Origin: Cacajao melanocephalus
Lineage: Eukaryota; Chordata; Mammalia; Primates; Pitheciidae
NCBI GenBank assembly: GCA_963573385.1
Contig: CAUYLG010066025.1
Coordinates: forward strand, 1-64,000
DNA: 64,000 bases
Reading direction: 5' to 3'
Shown here: positions 1-13,332 of the stretch, in pieces
Layout of the letters: every line of letters starts with the position of its first letter
Position numbering within the stretch: position 1 is the stretch's first letter
Translations under genes and position numbers: made by a program
Notes under the pieces: generated by a model
The model's database searches: none
The model's input: the letters and a program-made list of their open reading frames with translations, nothing else
Told to the model about the DNA's origin: nothing

Positions 1-36
1 TGCTGGGATTACAGGCATGAGCCACCGCTCTCTGCC
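1..36 (-). mobile_element. Alu 5' end, cut by window edge
   Basis: The first bases are the antisense head of an Alu (GGGATTACAGGCATGAGCC, then a degenerate end). The body lies outside the window. Confidence 0.85.
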
Positions 37-329
37 AAGTAGTTTTTTCTTAAAATAATAGCTAATTATTCTTGGTGTTTGTAATGTGTGTGGTTTACAC
101 ATTTGTTTTATTGGAGCTCGTCCCTCATGTAATATCTAGAAATAGTGTCCTAAAACTGAAAATATCACACTTTCATGTGCTCAGTATATTTACAGAGAGT
201 TGTACAGATGCTGTATCCTTCTGGGAATATAAGTGCAGTTTAATTGGCACAAATTTAAAGCTTATAATTAGCTGTACGTTATGATTGTACTACTTTATAT
301 TTACTGTGGTGAAGTATTTATTTATTTAT
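37..329. other. AT-rich unique DNA
   Basis: Non-repetitive, AT-rich spacer between two Alus. The 70-codon open frame here has no recognisable motif and I treat it as chance. Confidence 0.5.
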
Positions 330-622
330 CTCTCTTTTGAGTCAGGGTCCCGCTTTGTCGCCCAGGCTTGAGTGCAGTGGCATGATCTCAGATCACTGCA
401 ACCTCAGCCTCCTGGGTTCAAGTGAGTCTCGTGCCTCAGCTACCTGAATAGCTGAAATTACAGCACACACCACCGTGCCTGGCTAATTTTTGTATTTTTA
501 GTAGAGATGGGGTTTTGCCATGTTCGCCAGGCTAGTCTGAAACTCCTGACCTCAAGTGACCCTCCTGCCTTAGCCTCCCAAAGTGCTGTGATTACAGGCA
601 TTAGCCTATGTGCCCAACATAT
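330..622 (-). mobile_element. Alu (full-length, antisense)
   Basis: Reads T-rich tail, GAGTCAGGGTCCCGC, both monomers, then a decayed head (GTGCCCAAC). The head has lost the usual GGCCGGGC match, so this is an older S/J copy. Confidence 0.85.
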
Positions 623-841
623 TATTGTGAAGTATTTAAATCTACTTATTTCACTGAAATATTTCACTAATGGAGCTAATAAAGCCATTCTTTATTGTGA
701 CTTTTGTTTATCTGATGGACAGAAATTGAGCTAGAATTATAATCAAGTAGACTAAGGATAATTTTTTAACAATTCATTGTAAGTTGTATCAAAATATGCA
801 TATTGATCACATATCATAAAAATCCTAGGGATTTCTTTCAA

Positions 842-1086
842 TTTATTTTTTTGAGGCAGGGTCTTGCTCTGTCACCCATGCTGGAGTGGCTCCATCATAG
901 CTCAATCGTAGCAACCTCAAACTCGGTCTCAAGGAGTCATCATGCTCAGCTAATGTTTTAATTTTTTGTAGAGACGGAGTCTTACTGTGTTACCCAGGCT
1001 GGTCTTGAACTCCTGGTCTCGGCAACCCTTCCACGTTAACCTCCCAGAGTGCTAGGATTACAGGCATAAGTCACTACACCCGGCCA
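842..1086 (-). mobile_element. AluJ-like (antisense)
   Basis: Diverged antisense Alu with J-type features (CTGGTCTC, GTGCTAGGATTACAGG) and a shortened right monomer. Ends at CACCCGGCC. Confidence 0.8.
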
Positions 1087-1254
1087 GGATTTCTTTTTAG
1101 AGTTTAGAACCAGTTATTCTCTTTTCTTAAAGAAAGCTTTCTAGCTTCCTGAGATTTCAGTGACATGGAAAGTGTTGGTGTTCACTGAAGTGATGTTTAG
1201 TGCCCATGTGAGGTAGGAAGCAACAGTTCTGAACCATCCTATAGATGAAAGACC

Positions 1255-2660
1255 ATGACACTTTCTTCCAGAAATATTTTTATTAAAAACTGGCCATTTC
1301 CAAGAAATACCCACTGCATGCCCATCAATAGAAGAGAACCATAACAAAATAGAAAACAAAATCATATGGCTATGATTTAAAGAGAAAAAAAATGCAGACG
1401 TGAGCACATCAGCAAAGTCCAATATTAAAGTCACATTCCTTCTTATGAGCTATGATTAGAAATCTGATTAGATACCAGAATAACACTTAATACAAATGCT
1501 GAACTATTTAGGTCAAAGAACCTCTATAGAAGCATCTGTCTTCAAAGGCACTCTAGTTTGAGACTCAATTTTAGAATAAGGCATAACAAATATGTTAACA
1601 AAAGGTATACAAGGTGATGAAAGATAGATTCTACAATTCCCCACATACTCTGAACCTAATAAAACAAATCTGGATTTTTTAAAAATTCCCATTTTTCTTT
1701 AAACAATTGCCAAGACTGAAATCAAAGATAAATAGAAGGCACAACAGTTTTGCTCTGGTTGTTATCTGGGTTTTGGGAATTTTGTTTTGTTTTGTTTTGT
1801 TTTAACAAATACAAATGAAACATGAAAGAACTCTACTTCAGTTCAAGAAAAGCCTATCAGTTGCATTCTAGACATTTAAAATCTGTATCACAATTTAAAA
1901 TTTCAGTGGTAAAAACAGTTTTAGAATTGTTTTGTGATCCTATGTCAAAAGAAGTTTTTGAGCATACTAGTGAAAACCAAACTTGTCAAATTTTTCAGTG
2001 GCAGTTTCTCCACACCAGAAGGTAGACATGACTCTCAAAGAAGAAACAATTTGGGTTTTTTTCTGCCTTCAAAATGTTATCAAATCATGCGTTTCTCACA
2101 GGCTTTTGAAACACGTAGAAAATAAGAAATATTCCAATGAATGAAACATACCAAATGTCAGTAATAAGCAAGACACATTCCTTTGGGGAAATGGCTGTTA
2201 AAAAAAATATCCGTTCTGTATATGCAGAGTAAGCAAGAAATTCAGTCATTTTTTTTTTCTTCTTTAAAAATCTGTTACTCCTTAAATATTCGCAAAATTG
2301 GAAGTGAAAGACTAAAGGTCAGGAAAGGGAAGAGAGGGAGAGGAAACACACAAAAAAAATTACACAAACTTGAGCAGTTTATAACAGATTGGTGTCATAC
2401 TGCAAGATACTAAAGGCTGGTCAAAGAAATTCACCGTTCTGTAGGAACTAGGGTTTATATGGCTGCATGAAGACCCATGAAGATTCCCTGCCATGGAGCA
2501 AGATCCCTTCCCACTCCAAATCCTGGTTTCTGCACCATGCCTCCATGGGGAGGGCCTTGAAAGACCATGAATTTTCTTTTTGAACCTGAATCTGTGAATG
2601 TTCAGTAGTGGCTTCTGCACTAAGGTTTTTCCAAGAAGTTTATGGAGAAGAGCCAAAATC
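1255..2660 (-). other. possible 3' UTR / terminal exon on minus strand
   Basis: This 1.4-kb block is free of interspersed repeats. On the minus strand an AATAAA lies at about 1277-1282, followed about 20 bases on by a CA and a GT-rich stretch, as at a cleavage site. At the other end (about 2460-2600, minus strand) a short open frame ends in a glycine/proline-rich C-terminus-like stretch with residues GPPHGGMVQKPGFGVGRD and stops near 2455. I do not recognise the product and no good splice acceptor is visible. A 3' UTR, a processed pseudogene or plain unique DNA all fit. (TTTTG)n at 1783-1803 is simple repeat. Confidence 0.3.
2382..2416 (+). repeat. source copy of 35-bp inverted duplication
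   Basis: Unique sequence beginning TAACAGATTGGTGTCATACT. Its exact reverse complement lies at 3367-3401 inside an Alu. The flank GGCTGGTC at 2416-2423 is, on the minus strand, the GACCAGCC that also occurs in the Alu left arm. Confidence 0.95.
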
Positions 2661-2776
2661 CATCTTTGCCAGAGTTATTTCCATGAATTTTGGCTATCTG
2701 GCTAATCATTTGGTCACTTGTTAAATGCAACTCAGGTGTTTAAAGCTGAATCATAATGCATTATAAAAGTTGTTCT

Positions 2777-3073
2777 AGGCTGGGTACGGAGGCTCACACC
2801 TGTAATCCCAACACTTTGGGAGGCTGAGGCAGGCAGATCGCTTGAGCCCAGGAGTTCAAGGCCAGCCCGGGGAACATGTTGAAACACCCTTTCTCTACGA
2901 AAAATCATCTGAGCGTGGTGGCACATTACTGTAGTCCCAGCTACTGGGGAGGTGGAGATGGGAGAATCACCTGAGCCCGGGGAATTCGAGGCTACAGTGA
3001 GCTGTGATTGCGCCAGTGCACTCCAGCCTGGGGGGGCAGAGTGAGACCCTGTCTCAAAAAGAAAAAAAAAAAG
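2777..3073 (+). mobile_element. Alu (full-length)
   Basis: Starts GGCTGGGTACGGAGGCTC, carries both monomers and ends in an A-rich tail GTCTCAAAAAG. A GGGGGG run in the right arm (about 3030) is a private change. Confidence 0.88.
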
Positions 3074-3282
3074 TTGTGTCTAATGATGTTGTTTGACTGT
3101 TTAAACACTAAGGCTCAGCAGATGAAACTCTAAAATTTACTTTAGTCTTTTTTTTGTTGTTGTTAGAGTGTTACAAGAGTCTTTTTTTAGGTGATAACTT
3201 GGCCTCTAGACTAGAAGTCTGACAGGTAGCATGTGGAGGAAATTCTTATCATCACTGAGTTTGGCTCTAAAGAGTACATGAC

Positions 3283-4158
<876 letters not shown>

Positions 4159-4249
4159 TTAACCAAAAAAGGACCAAAATATTTTGTGACTTCCTGGTTC
4201 TCTATAGAGGTCTTTGAAATGTGGTTAATTTTTATTATATTGTCTTTAA

Positions 4250-4630
<381 letters not shown>

Positions 4631-4749
4631 TAAAATGAATAAATGGATTTGAGCCCTTGTCTCTTGCTATCTAGATGTTAGTCCAATTTTTCCTTTGTTC
4701 CCAAGTTCTGGTGAATGCTCTACTGATGGTGGATCAGTACTGTAGTGAT

Positions 4750-4940
4750 ATATATTTTTTTAATATAATTTTTATTTTTCTTCTTAAAAAATAAATTTTA
4801 AAAAAGTATTACTTTTTTGTTTAAAAAAGACGGGGTCTCACCATGTTGGTCAGGCTGGTCTTGAACTTCCGACCTCAGGTGATCCGCCTGCCTTGGCCTC
4901 CAAAGTGCTTGGATTACAGGTGTAAGCCACCACGCCTGGC
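4750..4940 (-). mobile_element. short Alu left monomer, shared-variant family (copy A)
   Basis: Only the left monomer is present (4829-4940), ending after GACCCCGTC with a T-run and then an A/T-rich tail that fills 4750-4828. It carries the diagnostic CCAAGCACTTTGGAGGCC (sense) seen also at 38.6, 40.4 and 60.3 kb. CTGTAGTGAT flanks both sides (4740-4749, 4941-4950), so it inserted as a retroposon. Confidence 0.85.
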
Positions 4941-4950
4941 CTGTAGTGAT

Positions 4951-5883
4951 GTTTTAATAAAGGTAGTACACAGTGTTCAAACATTAAATGCTTCTGGAGG
5001 CCATTTTATGGGGAAATGAGCTGGATAGTATTGACTTTATGAAATCATTTTTCTTTTGTTTCTTTGAAATCTGATCATATATCCGATTTAGCATGATATC
5101 TGAGTGAAAAATGCGGATGGAATTCAAACCCCAAATATTTACATACCTTATTCCACAAAGGAGTGAGATTCTATTAAAAAACAAAATTGAAATTCAAAGG
5201 AAACTTCACTGTTTGGCACTGGTACATTTTCTTGAAAATGCCCTTTTGCAAGTAAGGCACACCCAAAGAGACTGGCTTTCCTAAACAAAGTCATGTTTTG
5301 AAATGCATTCATGGACTTTTAAATTGCCTTCTGTTTGTTGCAGTTTTTTTCTGTTGCCCGTTTGTTATAATTTAAGCTTGATTCCGTGAGGTTCAACTTG
5401 TTTGAGCTCTGTATAAATTAGGTTCTCTGCCAGTAGAACCCAGTTTCTGTTAATAGTTCAGCAAAGGAAAATCTGAATGTTATATCTGTTTCCCTCTTTA
5501 CAAGATCACTTTTGTCTCTTAAACATACAGTCTTGTTAAGTTACTATGCTATATTTCTGGTCTTAGGTTAATTTTTAATGTTGAATTATGTTGTTTACTC
5601 AGAGTCACCAAACTCACATGAAATTAGAAATGTTATGTTGTATTATGAAGATACAGTTGCTTCTTGGAAAACATGCTATGTTTTAGCACTTGACTAACTG
5701 TAAATCAAACTGGCATCATGATACAGGAAAATAAATACTATATAAGGGTCAGGAGACCTAGGTTCTTTTAGGAGAAAGGATACTTGGTACAATTATGTTG
5801 TAGGGTGGTTTTGAGTTTTAAGTAAGATGCTCTGTGTGAAAACTAATAGTAAATCACAATAAAAATTAAAGTAATATCAGTGA
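4951..5883. other. unique AT-rich DNA
   Basis: About 0.9 kb without a recognisable repeat, gene or RNA. A weak MIR-like start (GGGTCAGGAGACCTAGGTTC) lies near 5745. Confidence 0.4.
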
Positions 5884-6177
<294 letters not shown>

Positions 6178-6284
6178 TTCAGTGATTTTTAAAATAAGTT
6201 ATTTTAATTCAAAGAACTGTGTTATTTGTAAGCACAGTTTGCTTACAGGGTTGGTATAGTGTATATTTTACTGAGCCTTATTAG

Positions 6285-6400
6285 AATTTATTCATTCAAC
6301 GTATATTTATTTTGCATGAGTAGCCACTGGATCTGGACAGTGGATGTGTAGCAGTGAATGAACAAAGCAGACAATTTCCCTGTCCTCTTTAATGAGGAGA
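6285..6400 (-). mobile_element. L2-like LINE 3' end (antisense)
   Basis: TTCATTCAACGTATATTTATT followed by a GTGAATGAACAAAGCAGACAA motif matches the antisense 3' end of L2-type LINEs. Diverged and short. Confidence 0.5.
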
Positions 6401-6755
6401 AGCAGGTAAAACAAATCAAGAGCCAAAGAGGCCCAGTCACTCCCCTCATTGTCCCTTCATTCACTTCCCAAACAAGTTCCCCCATTCACTCATTTCCACA
6501 AATACTTACTCAGTTATGACCTCAGAAGATTCTTCCTTACTCGTTCTTCAGCTGCCTATTGCTGGCCATCACACAGGGACCTGCACAGACCACGGAAACT
6601 CCACCTCACATGTCTAAGAATTTGCAAACCCAGAGCTGAGCCTCACCTCCTTCATTGGCCTTTCTGGGTCCTGGCTCTAGAGCCACTTTGAGCACAGCAC
6701 ATAATCACCTGTCAGGGGCCAGGGTACACCACACTTCTGTCTCCAACCAAGTAGC

Positions 6756-6795
6756 CACATGTGGTGGCTCACACCTGTAATCGCAGCACTTTGGC
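6756..6795 (+). mobile_element. Alu 5' fragment, no tail
   Basis: Only about 40 bases of Alu head remain (TGTGGTGGCTCACACCTG to GCAGCACTTTGG). There is no right side and no A-tail, so this is a deletion remnant. Confidence 0.75.
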
Positions 6796-7580
6796 CGATC
6801 AGTTTCAGGGCTGCTATTGACTTTGATATGTATTTCTTTTTTGAGTTTTTGGTTTTGAGCTTTTAAAACATACTATTTCTCTCTACAAAAGTAGAAAGAA
6901 TAGGATAATAAACCTTCATATGCTTACCACCCACCTTCAAAAATGATCAACTCATGGCCAATCTTGTTTTATCCCCACTCTTTTCCTCTCCACCCCAGAT
7001 TATTCTGAAACAAATCCTAGACATGCCAGTTCATCTGTAAACATTTCAATATGTATCTCTAAAAGATACTCTTTTTTTAAAAGTATAACCACAATACCAT
7101 TATGCATAAAAAAGTTAATTTCTTTATATCATCAAATATATTTAAATTTCCCTCATTGTCTCATTATTTTACAGCTTGCTGGAATCAAGGTCCACATAAA
7201 GACAACATATAGCAATTGGTGGATGTCTCTCAAATTTCTCTTTATAAGCTTCTTCTCCATATCTTTCTCTTTTTTCTTAGACATTTTAATAGAAAAACTG
7301 GCTTGTTTGCCCTTTAATGTTGCAGAGTTTGGTCTTTGTTAATTGCATATTCATGGTGGTAGCACATTATTCTGTATTTTCTATGAATTGGTAGCCATAT
7401 CTAGAGGCTAATCAGATTAAGCTTCAATTTTTTGACCAGTCTCCTTCATAAATGTTGTTGAGTACTTCCAAGAGGGGTACGTAATATCTGATTTTTCTTT
7501 GTATTGTTGGCCATCATTTATGATACTCTGTTTCTGTAATTTCTTGTTCATTCATTAGGTAGACTGTATTCATAAATAAA
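6796..7580. mobile_element. ancient L1M-type 3' region
   Basis: Text such as GAAACAAATCCTAGACATG, TTTCAATATGTATCTCTAAAAG and ACCACAATACCATTATG is the widely repeated L1M/L1ME 3'-end sequence. The interval continues through the GTGGATGTCTCTCAAATTTC and GGTAGCCATATCTAGAGGCT motifs. Related text resumes at 8080-8300 beyond two Alus. Orientation and subfamily are not certain from reading alone. Confidence 0.6.
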
Positions 7581-7718
7581 AGCCAAATCTGGTGGCTCAT
7601 GCCTGTAATCTCAGCACTTTGAGAGGCTGAGGCAGGAGAATTGCTTGAGGCCAGGAGTATGAGACCAGCCTGGGCAACATAGTGGGACATCGTCTTTACA
7701 AAAAATAATGATAAAAAA
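7581..7718 (+). mobile_element. Alu left monomer (FLAM-like)
   Basis: A single monomer from CCAAATCTGGTGGCTCATGC to GACATCGTCTTTACAAAAAA with the 7SL-like GGGCAACATAGTGGGAC text of old free monomers. Confidence 0.75.
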
Positions 7719-7726
7719 GTACATCA

Positions 7727-8025
7727 GCCAGGTGCAGTGGCTCACACCTGTAATCCCAACATTTTAGGTGGCCAAGGCAGGTGAATAGCTTGAGCCCAGG
7801 AGTTCAAGAGCAGCCTGGACAATACGGCAAAACCTTGTCTCTGCAAAAAATATAAAAATTAGCCAGCTGTAGTGACATGTACTTGTAGCCCCAGCTACTC
7901 GGGAGGCTGAAGTGGGAGGATCACTTGAGTCCAGGAGGTGGTAGCTGCAATGAACCAAGATTGAACCACTGCACCCAGCCTGGGCAGCATGTGACAGAAT
8001 GAGAGCCTGTCTCAAAAAAATAAAT
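7727..8025 (+). mobile_element. Alu (full-length)
   Basis: Starts CAGCCAGGTGCAGTGGCTC directly after the preceding monomer's tail and ends GTCTCAAAAAAATAAATC. J/Sx-like. Confidence 0.86.
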
Positions 8026-8640
8026 CTGTAGAGATTTACTTCATTGACTATTTGTTTATCCAAATAACTGAAAAATAATTCATAAAGAAAAGATAGGATA
8101 AATGTGTATTTTCCCTTTACTTACCAGTTTTCAAAACAATTGGTTCCCTAGCATTTTCTAGTAATGAGCAATGATTTTTGTTTTGTGCTAATGTTGTTAT
8201 GATCGTATACATACACTTAAACATATTTGATGTATTGCAAGTGTAATTAATATCCTTCTTGTTCAGATTGTCCCATCATTGGCCGCGGGAGACTACTGTA
8301 GTTGGTTCCTGTGTCCCTTTGACAGGTTGGCGGCATGTGTTTTATTTAGCCTTTCATTGGCTGGTTGTTAGTCTCTGTCTTCACCCCTAGCTTTGAAGTT
8401 CCTTCAGGACAGGAAGTATATTTTGTAAAGGTAGAATCTCTGCCTCCGCTTTTGGCATGTCTCCTATCTGATTTGGTGATGGCTGTTAATAAAAGGAGAT
8501 AGTGGCATTGATAATGGAAAGGGTGGGTAACTCGAATTAAATGTGTTCCTAATGATAGACCTTCCTGCCCTTCATCCTTTCAGCTTAGATCTCCCACATG
8601 GATAGCTAGAGGAAGCCATGTGTGTTTTATTTATTATTTA
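8026..8640. other. L1M remnant and unique DNA
   Basis: 8080-8300 continues the ancient L1M-like sequence (ATTGGTTCCCTAGCATTTTC). The rest shows no recognised feature. Confidence 0.4.
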
Positions 8641-8926
8641 TTTTTATTTTTATTTTTTGAGACAGAGTCTAAGTGGAGTGCAGTGATGTGATCTGGGCTC
8701 ACTGCAACCTCTGCCTCCAGGGTTTAAGTGATTCTCATGCCTTAGCCTCCTGAGTAGCTGAGATTACAGGCGTGCACTACTACACCCGGCTAATTTTTGT
8801 ATATTTTGTAGAGACGAGGTTTTGCCATGTTGGCCAGGCTGGTCTCGAACTCCTGGCCTCAAGCAGTCTGCCCACCTCAGCCTCCTAAAGTGTTGGGATT
8901 ACAGGCGTGAGCCACCCCACCTGGCC
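8641..8926 (-). mobile_element. Alu (antisense)
   Basis: Antisense Alu with about 15 bases lost after GAGACAGAGTCT. Head CCCCACCTGGCC. An (ATTT)n-like tail precedes it. Confidence 0.87.
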
Positions 8927-9004
8927 GCCATGTGGGTTTTAATTTGCTTGTTTCCTTCATTGAGTTTTCCTCCATTTGTATCTTTTATTTATAGTTATTG
9001 TTAT

Positions 9005-9385
9005 TTTCACCCAGAATTCATCCAGCAAGCATTTTGTCGAGCACCTACTGTATACCACTTCCATTTCCTGGGTATACAGGGAAGAACCAGATCTCTGTCT
9101 TCCTGGAGCTGACAGTCTAGTGATGAGAGTCAAACCAGCAGATTAACAACACAACAGCAAAGTTTCTTCCTCTGTAACAGACAATTTGAAATAGTACTTT
9201 AAGGGGACAGATAACGTGTTGTGATAGAAAACAGTGAGGGTAGTGGCAGGGAAAAAAAGATTTATTCATGGTGGGGGTCACAGAAAGCCTGTCTGAGGAG
9301 GAATCAGCCATAGAGGAATTGGAGGCAGGGCTTTCTGCAAATGCAAAGGCACTGAGGGGTAAAGGGCTTAGGATAGCAGGGACAG
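9005..9385 (-). mobile_element. ancient L2-type LINE, antisense (3' part)
   Basis: TTCATCCAGCAAGCATTTTG, GAGCACCTACTGTATACC and GGAGCTGACAGTCTAGTGA are the antisense 3'-end words of L2-type LINEs. The following GTCTGAGGAGGAATC and GCAAATGCAAAGGCACTGAG extend the same old repeat. Confidence 0.55.
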
Positions 9386-9500
9386 GGGCATGCACCTGTA
9401 GTTCCAGCTACTTGGGAGATTGCTTGGGCTCAGGAGTTTGAGACCCGCCTGGGCAACATGGCAAGACCCTGTCTCTTTTCTCTTTCTTTTTTTTTTTTTT
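9386..9500 (+). mobile_element. partial Alu plus T-tract
   Basis: A rearranged Alu piece (GGGCATGCACCTGTAGTTCC to GACCCTGTCTCTTTTC) lacking the first monomer head. A pyrimidine tract follows at 9476-9500. Confidence 0.65.
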
Positions 9501-10355
9501 AAAGCAGCTTGGAATGTTCTGGCAGGGTAGTATTGTTGGGCTTAATAGTGAGGGTGGGGAGTGGTAGGTTCAGGGTTTATGCAAGGCCTAGGTCAGGTGG
9601 AATTTTATGGGCTGTGAAGGTCCTTGTGTAATTGACAGCAGTGGAGGGCTGAAGGATGAATGAGGGGGAATCTTCCAAGGTTGTAATTGAATAGGTATTT
9701 GTGGGAAGAGTGGATGGGGGAACCTGTTTGGGAGGCGAATAAAGGGGCTATGAGGGAAGTGATTGGGCTCTTGATTTGTTTACTGTCTGCTTCTCCTCAT
9801 TAGAGAGGGCAGTGAGGTTGTCTGATTTGTTAATTCATTGCTACATATCTAGTGCCCAGATCCAGAGCCCACTGATGCTAAATAAGCAGTTTAGGTTTCT
9901 ATTAAGCGAACAGGAGACATTTTAAGATTTTTAATGAGGGAGTGATTTGAATGGGATGATCACTCTGGCTGCTCTGTGGAGAACAGACTTTTTGGTGGGG
10001 AGAGTGGAAGCAGGAACATCTGTCAGGAGGTGACTGCGTGCCTGCCAGTGAGGATCATCATGGTTTGGTTCGAGGTGAAGGAGGAAGGCACGCAGATTTG
10101 AGAGCAAATTTAGGGGGTAGAATTTATTGGTTGTACTGATGGATTAGATATAGGAAGCATCAGAGATGGCTCCCAGTTCTAGGTTAGGCCATTTACTAAG
10201 ATGATGAAGACTTGGGACTGGATGAATTTGAAGAGAGATTCAACTGGTACCTGCTAATTAGGACTGAGATTGCTCTGAGACGCCCAAGAGTTGTCAGGAA
10301 CTTAGCTATAAGCAGGGAGATTTGAGGCCATGAGAACACATAGAATCACCTAAGG
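9501..10355 (-). mobile_element. continuation of ancient LINE-like repeat, antisense
   Basis: GGCCTAGGTCAGGTGGAATT, GATCACTCTGGCTGCTCTGT and GCATCAGAGATGGCTCCCAG are phrases of a very old, high-copy mammalian repeat that follows the L2-like 3' end in antisense. I cannot fix the family name without a library search. Confidence 0.45.
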
Positions 10356-10505
10356 CAGTGATTCTTTGCTGGAGTTCCTGCTGGCCTCTAGGGACAGAGA
10401 CCAGGGATGCTGCTTAGCATCCTGTACTGCACAGGACAGCCTCACTTCCCCCCAACGAAGAATTACACAGCCCCAAATTTCAGTAGTGCTGAGGTTGAGA
10501 AGCCC
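10356..10505 (+). mobile_element. MER20-type hAT DNA transposon remnant
   Basis: CAGTGATTCTTTGCTGG head, then GGGATGCTGCTTAGCATCC and TGCACAGGACAGCC, ending CAGTAGTGCTGAGGTTGAGA. These match the MER20 pattern. About 70 bases of the 5' half are deleted. Confidence 0.75.
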
Positions 10506-11240
10506 AGACCTAAGGGAAGAGGTTGAAGAGAAAAGTAAAGATCTGACCAAACCTGGGGAATGCCTACATTTTTATGTTGGATAGATGAGGAAGAGCCAGA
10601 AAAGGGCAACCTTGAGCCTCCTTTGGTGAATAAGGATGGTGACTGGGAAAGCATGAAGGGATCAGGGTGGTGATCAGCAGGCTTGAACTTCATTTGCCTA
10701 AGGTCGTGCAGTTGTACTTCTTTAGAGTCAGCTTTTCACAGGGATGGGGGAAAATTGGAGGCAGCACAAGGGGAGCAAAGATGTTGCTAACCTCAGTTGC
10801 CAAAGCCTGAGATATCTGGCGTGTAAAAATAAGCAGCCTTCTCTGCTTGAGAGAGCCTGGTGAGAAGGGATGGGAAGCTAGGTTTCAGTTAAGCTAGAGG
10901 CAGTGGAAAGTGCTGGAAGAGAAGGAGGTACATGAACAAGTAGCAGATCATCGAGTAAGAGTTACAGAGAACACAGTGGAAGGATTTGGAAGAAAAGGAA
11001 GGGATGCACCATTGCTGCATCAAATGGTGAGATGAGCGAGCAGTCTGGGAATGGGTAGTAATAGATGGTCCTGGGAGGTTTTGAATGCCGGTAAAAATTG
11101 AGGTAAGCAAAGATACGAGACCTGTTGAACTTAGTTTGTATGTTCTGTTATTAGGCGAGAACTTGGACCTGAAGGTGTTCCACAATGGCTTGGCAGTGGA
11201 GAGGGTTTTTGCAGTTAGGCATGACTGCTGTAGATACTAA
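10506..11240. other. old repeat remnants and unique DNA
   Basis: GGAAGCTAGGTTTCAG and GGAAAGTGCTGGAAGAGAAG resemble the same ancient antisense repeat as 9.5-10.3 kb. No gene is seen. Confidence 0.35.
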
Positions 11241-11864
11241 AATGGTACAGGTCTTGCCTTGTTTTTGTTTTTCTGTTTTGTTTTGCTTTGTTTTCCCAGT
11301 ATAGATATCCAGTTGCTGCTGCACCAGCTTTTGAAAATCCTTTCTCTGTGAAATTGCTTTGGCATTTTCATCCAAAATTACGTGATCATATCTTAGGAGT
11401 CTGGCTCTGGATTGTTTCTGCTGTTCATTGATCTCTTTGTCTAGCCTTATGATATAATATCTTGAGTATTGCAGATTTATGTTAAAATCAGAAAGTGTGA
11501 GTCCTTCATCTTTGTGCTTCAAGATTGTTTTGGTTATTCTAAAATAGTCATGTATATTTTAAAATCAACTAGTCAGTTTCTACCAAAAAAAAAAAAAAAC
11601 AAAACCCTGTTGGGATTTTAACTTGGGTTGTGTTGAATATATCAATTTGAAGAGAACTGATGTCTTCATGATGTTGAGTTTCCTAATCTCTTTTTTTCTT
11701 TTTTTTTTTTTCCCCTGGCGTCATCAGAAGAGTTTCTTAATCTCAATAGCATCTCTACATCCAGCCTCATGAGATCTCTCCATGTATTTAGGTTTTCTTT
11801 TGTTTCTTTAAAAAATATTTTGTAATTTTTGGTGCAGAGATCTCGCATGTCTCTTGGGTTTTGG
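11241..11864 (-). mobile_element. ancient L1M remnant (antisense)
   Basis: Phrases such as TTTCTACCAAAAAAAA, CCTGTTGGGATTTTAACTTG and TTGAATATATCAATTTGAAG are antisense L1M text. The 123-codon minus-strand frame (11151-11522) lies within it and has no intact domain. An internal A-run sits at 11585-11599. Confidence 0.65.
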
Positions 11865-11998
11865 GGGTTTTTGTTTTTTAATAGAGATAGGGTTTTGCCA
11901 TTTTGCCCAGGATGGTCTTGATCTCCTGGGCTGAAACAATCTGCCTGCCTTGGCCTCGCAAAGTGCTAGGATTATAGGCGTGAGCCACTGCGCCTGGT
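11865..11998 (-). mobile_element. Alu monomer (antisense, FLAM-like)
   Basis: One monomer only, from TAGAGATAGGGTTTTGCC to CACTGCGCCTGG, inserted in the L1M remnant. Confidence 0.75.
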
Positions 11999-12770
11999 AT
12001 GTCTCTTGTTATTTTAATGTATTGAGTATTTTAATGTCATTTTTGATGCTCTTTTAATGAAGTAGTTAGGGATTTATCAATTTTATTAATCTTTTCAAGC
12101 AATCAAAATTTTAGCTTTGTTTCTTTTCTGTATTTTGTTCCTTTCATTGCCATCTGCACGTTATTATTTCCTTCCTTCTTACTTTGGATTTAGTCTTTTC
12201 TAGTGTAATCATTTAATACAATAAAAATCCCTGTAAGCACTGCTTCAGTGACATCCCACAAATTTTGATATGGTGTGTTTTCATTTTACTCTGAAATATT
12301 TTCTAATTTCTCTTGTAATTGTTTTTAGACCAATTGGTTATTCAGAATTGTGGTGTTTAATTTCTAAATATCTCGTGCTGTTCCAGGTATCTTCTTATTG
12401 TTAATTGATTTATCATTTAATTCCATGTGGTCAAAAGACATACTCTTTAAGATTTCAGTCTTTTGAGATTAGGACTTATTTTATGACCCTGCATATGGAC
12501 TATCTTAACCATTTCGTGTGCACTTGAAAAGAATCTATATTCCGAAGTTGTTGGTTTTAATATTCTATATCAGGTCAAGATATTTCAAATTTTCTGTGTC
12601 CTTATTGGTTTGGTTTTGTTTGTTTGTTTGTTTTTATCTACTACTATTAATTACAAAAAGAGGGATGCTAAAAATCACCAGCTATGATTGTGGATTTTTC
12701 TGTGTCTCCCTTTCTTTCCTCTTGAGTTTCGATTGATTTATGCTTAATTCAAGGTATAATCCTTTAGGAT
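11999..12770 (-). mobile_element. ancient L1M remnant (antisense), continued
   Basis: ACATCCCACAAATTTTGATA, TTCCATGTGGTCAAAAGACA and GAATCTATATTCCGAAGTTG are antisense L1 ORF2-region phrases. A (TTTG)n tract at 12610-12632 interrupts it. Confidence 0.7.
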
Positions 12771-13332
12771 CCTAGTTTTTGGAGGGGGTGAAGATTTTAT
12801 TAAACTCTACTCTGGACGGGCCCTGGGCCTTGTCTACTGTTTCCTGTGCCCTTTCAGATCTGTAAACAAAAGCTCAATTTCCTCTTGTTTGTTACATACA
12901 CTGAAGGTATAGAAAGCAACCTGTAGTCACCTTCCTCTCTGAGTAATTGCCTTCAGTTGGGTTTGTTGTCGTTGTCGTTGTTGTTGTTTTTGGCCTGAGA
13001 ATTGCTTGAATTTTTCATGGATACATTTGAGATGTTTGTTTATAGGGGAAGGGAAGGGAAATCTAGGTACCTGGCCCAGCATATTAACTGCTCTATGGAA
13101 AAGTTTATTTTTCTTAGTCTGACTTTATAATTTTTTTCTTTATAACTTGGCAGATAAGAGGAATTTTCACACTTTGAGGTGGAAGGTCTGGTATAGAAAA
13201 TAAGTATGGAGAGAAAAAAGGAAAGCTATTTCAAGTTTAGAATTGGCAAAAATAGAGCATATTTCTTTGGTAGTGAAATAGCCATAGGTTGGCATTAGGT
13301 TAATGGAAAACATGTTTATGACTTTTTAAATT
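12771..13332. other. unique DNA with short GTT-rich tract
   Basis: No gene or clear repeat family. A (GTT/GTC)n tract lies at 12965-12990. Confidence 0.4.
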
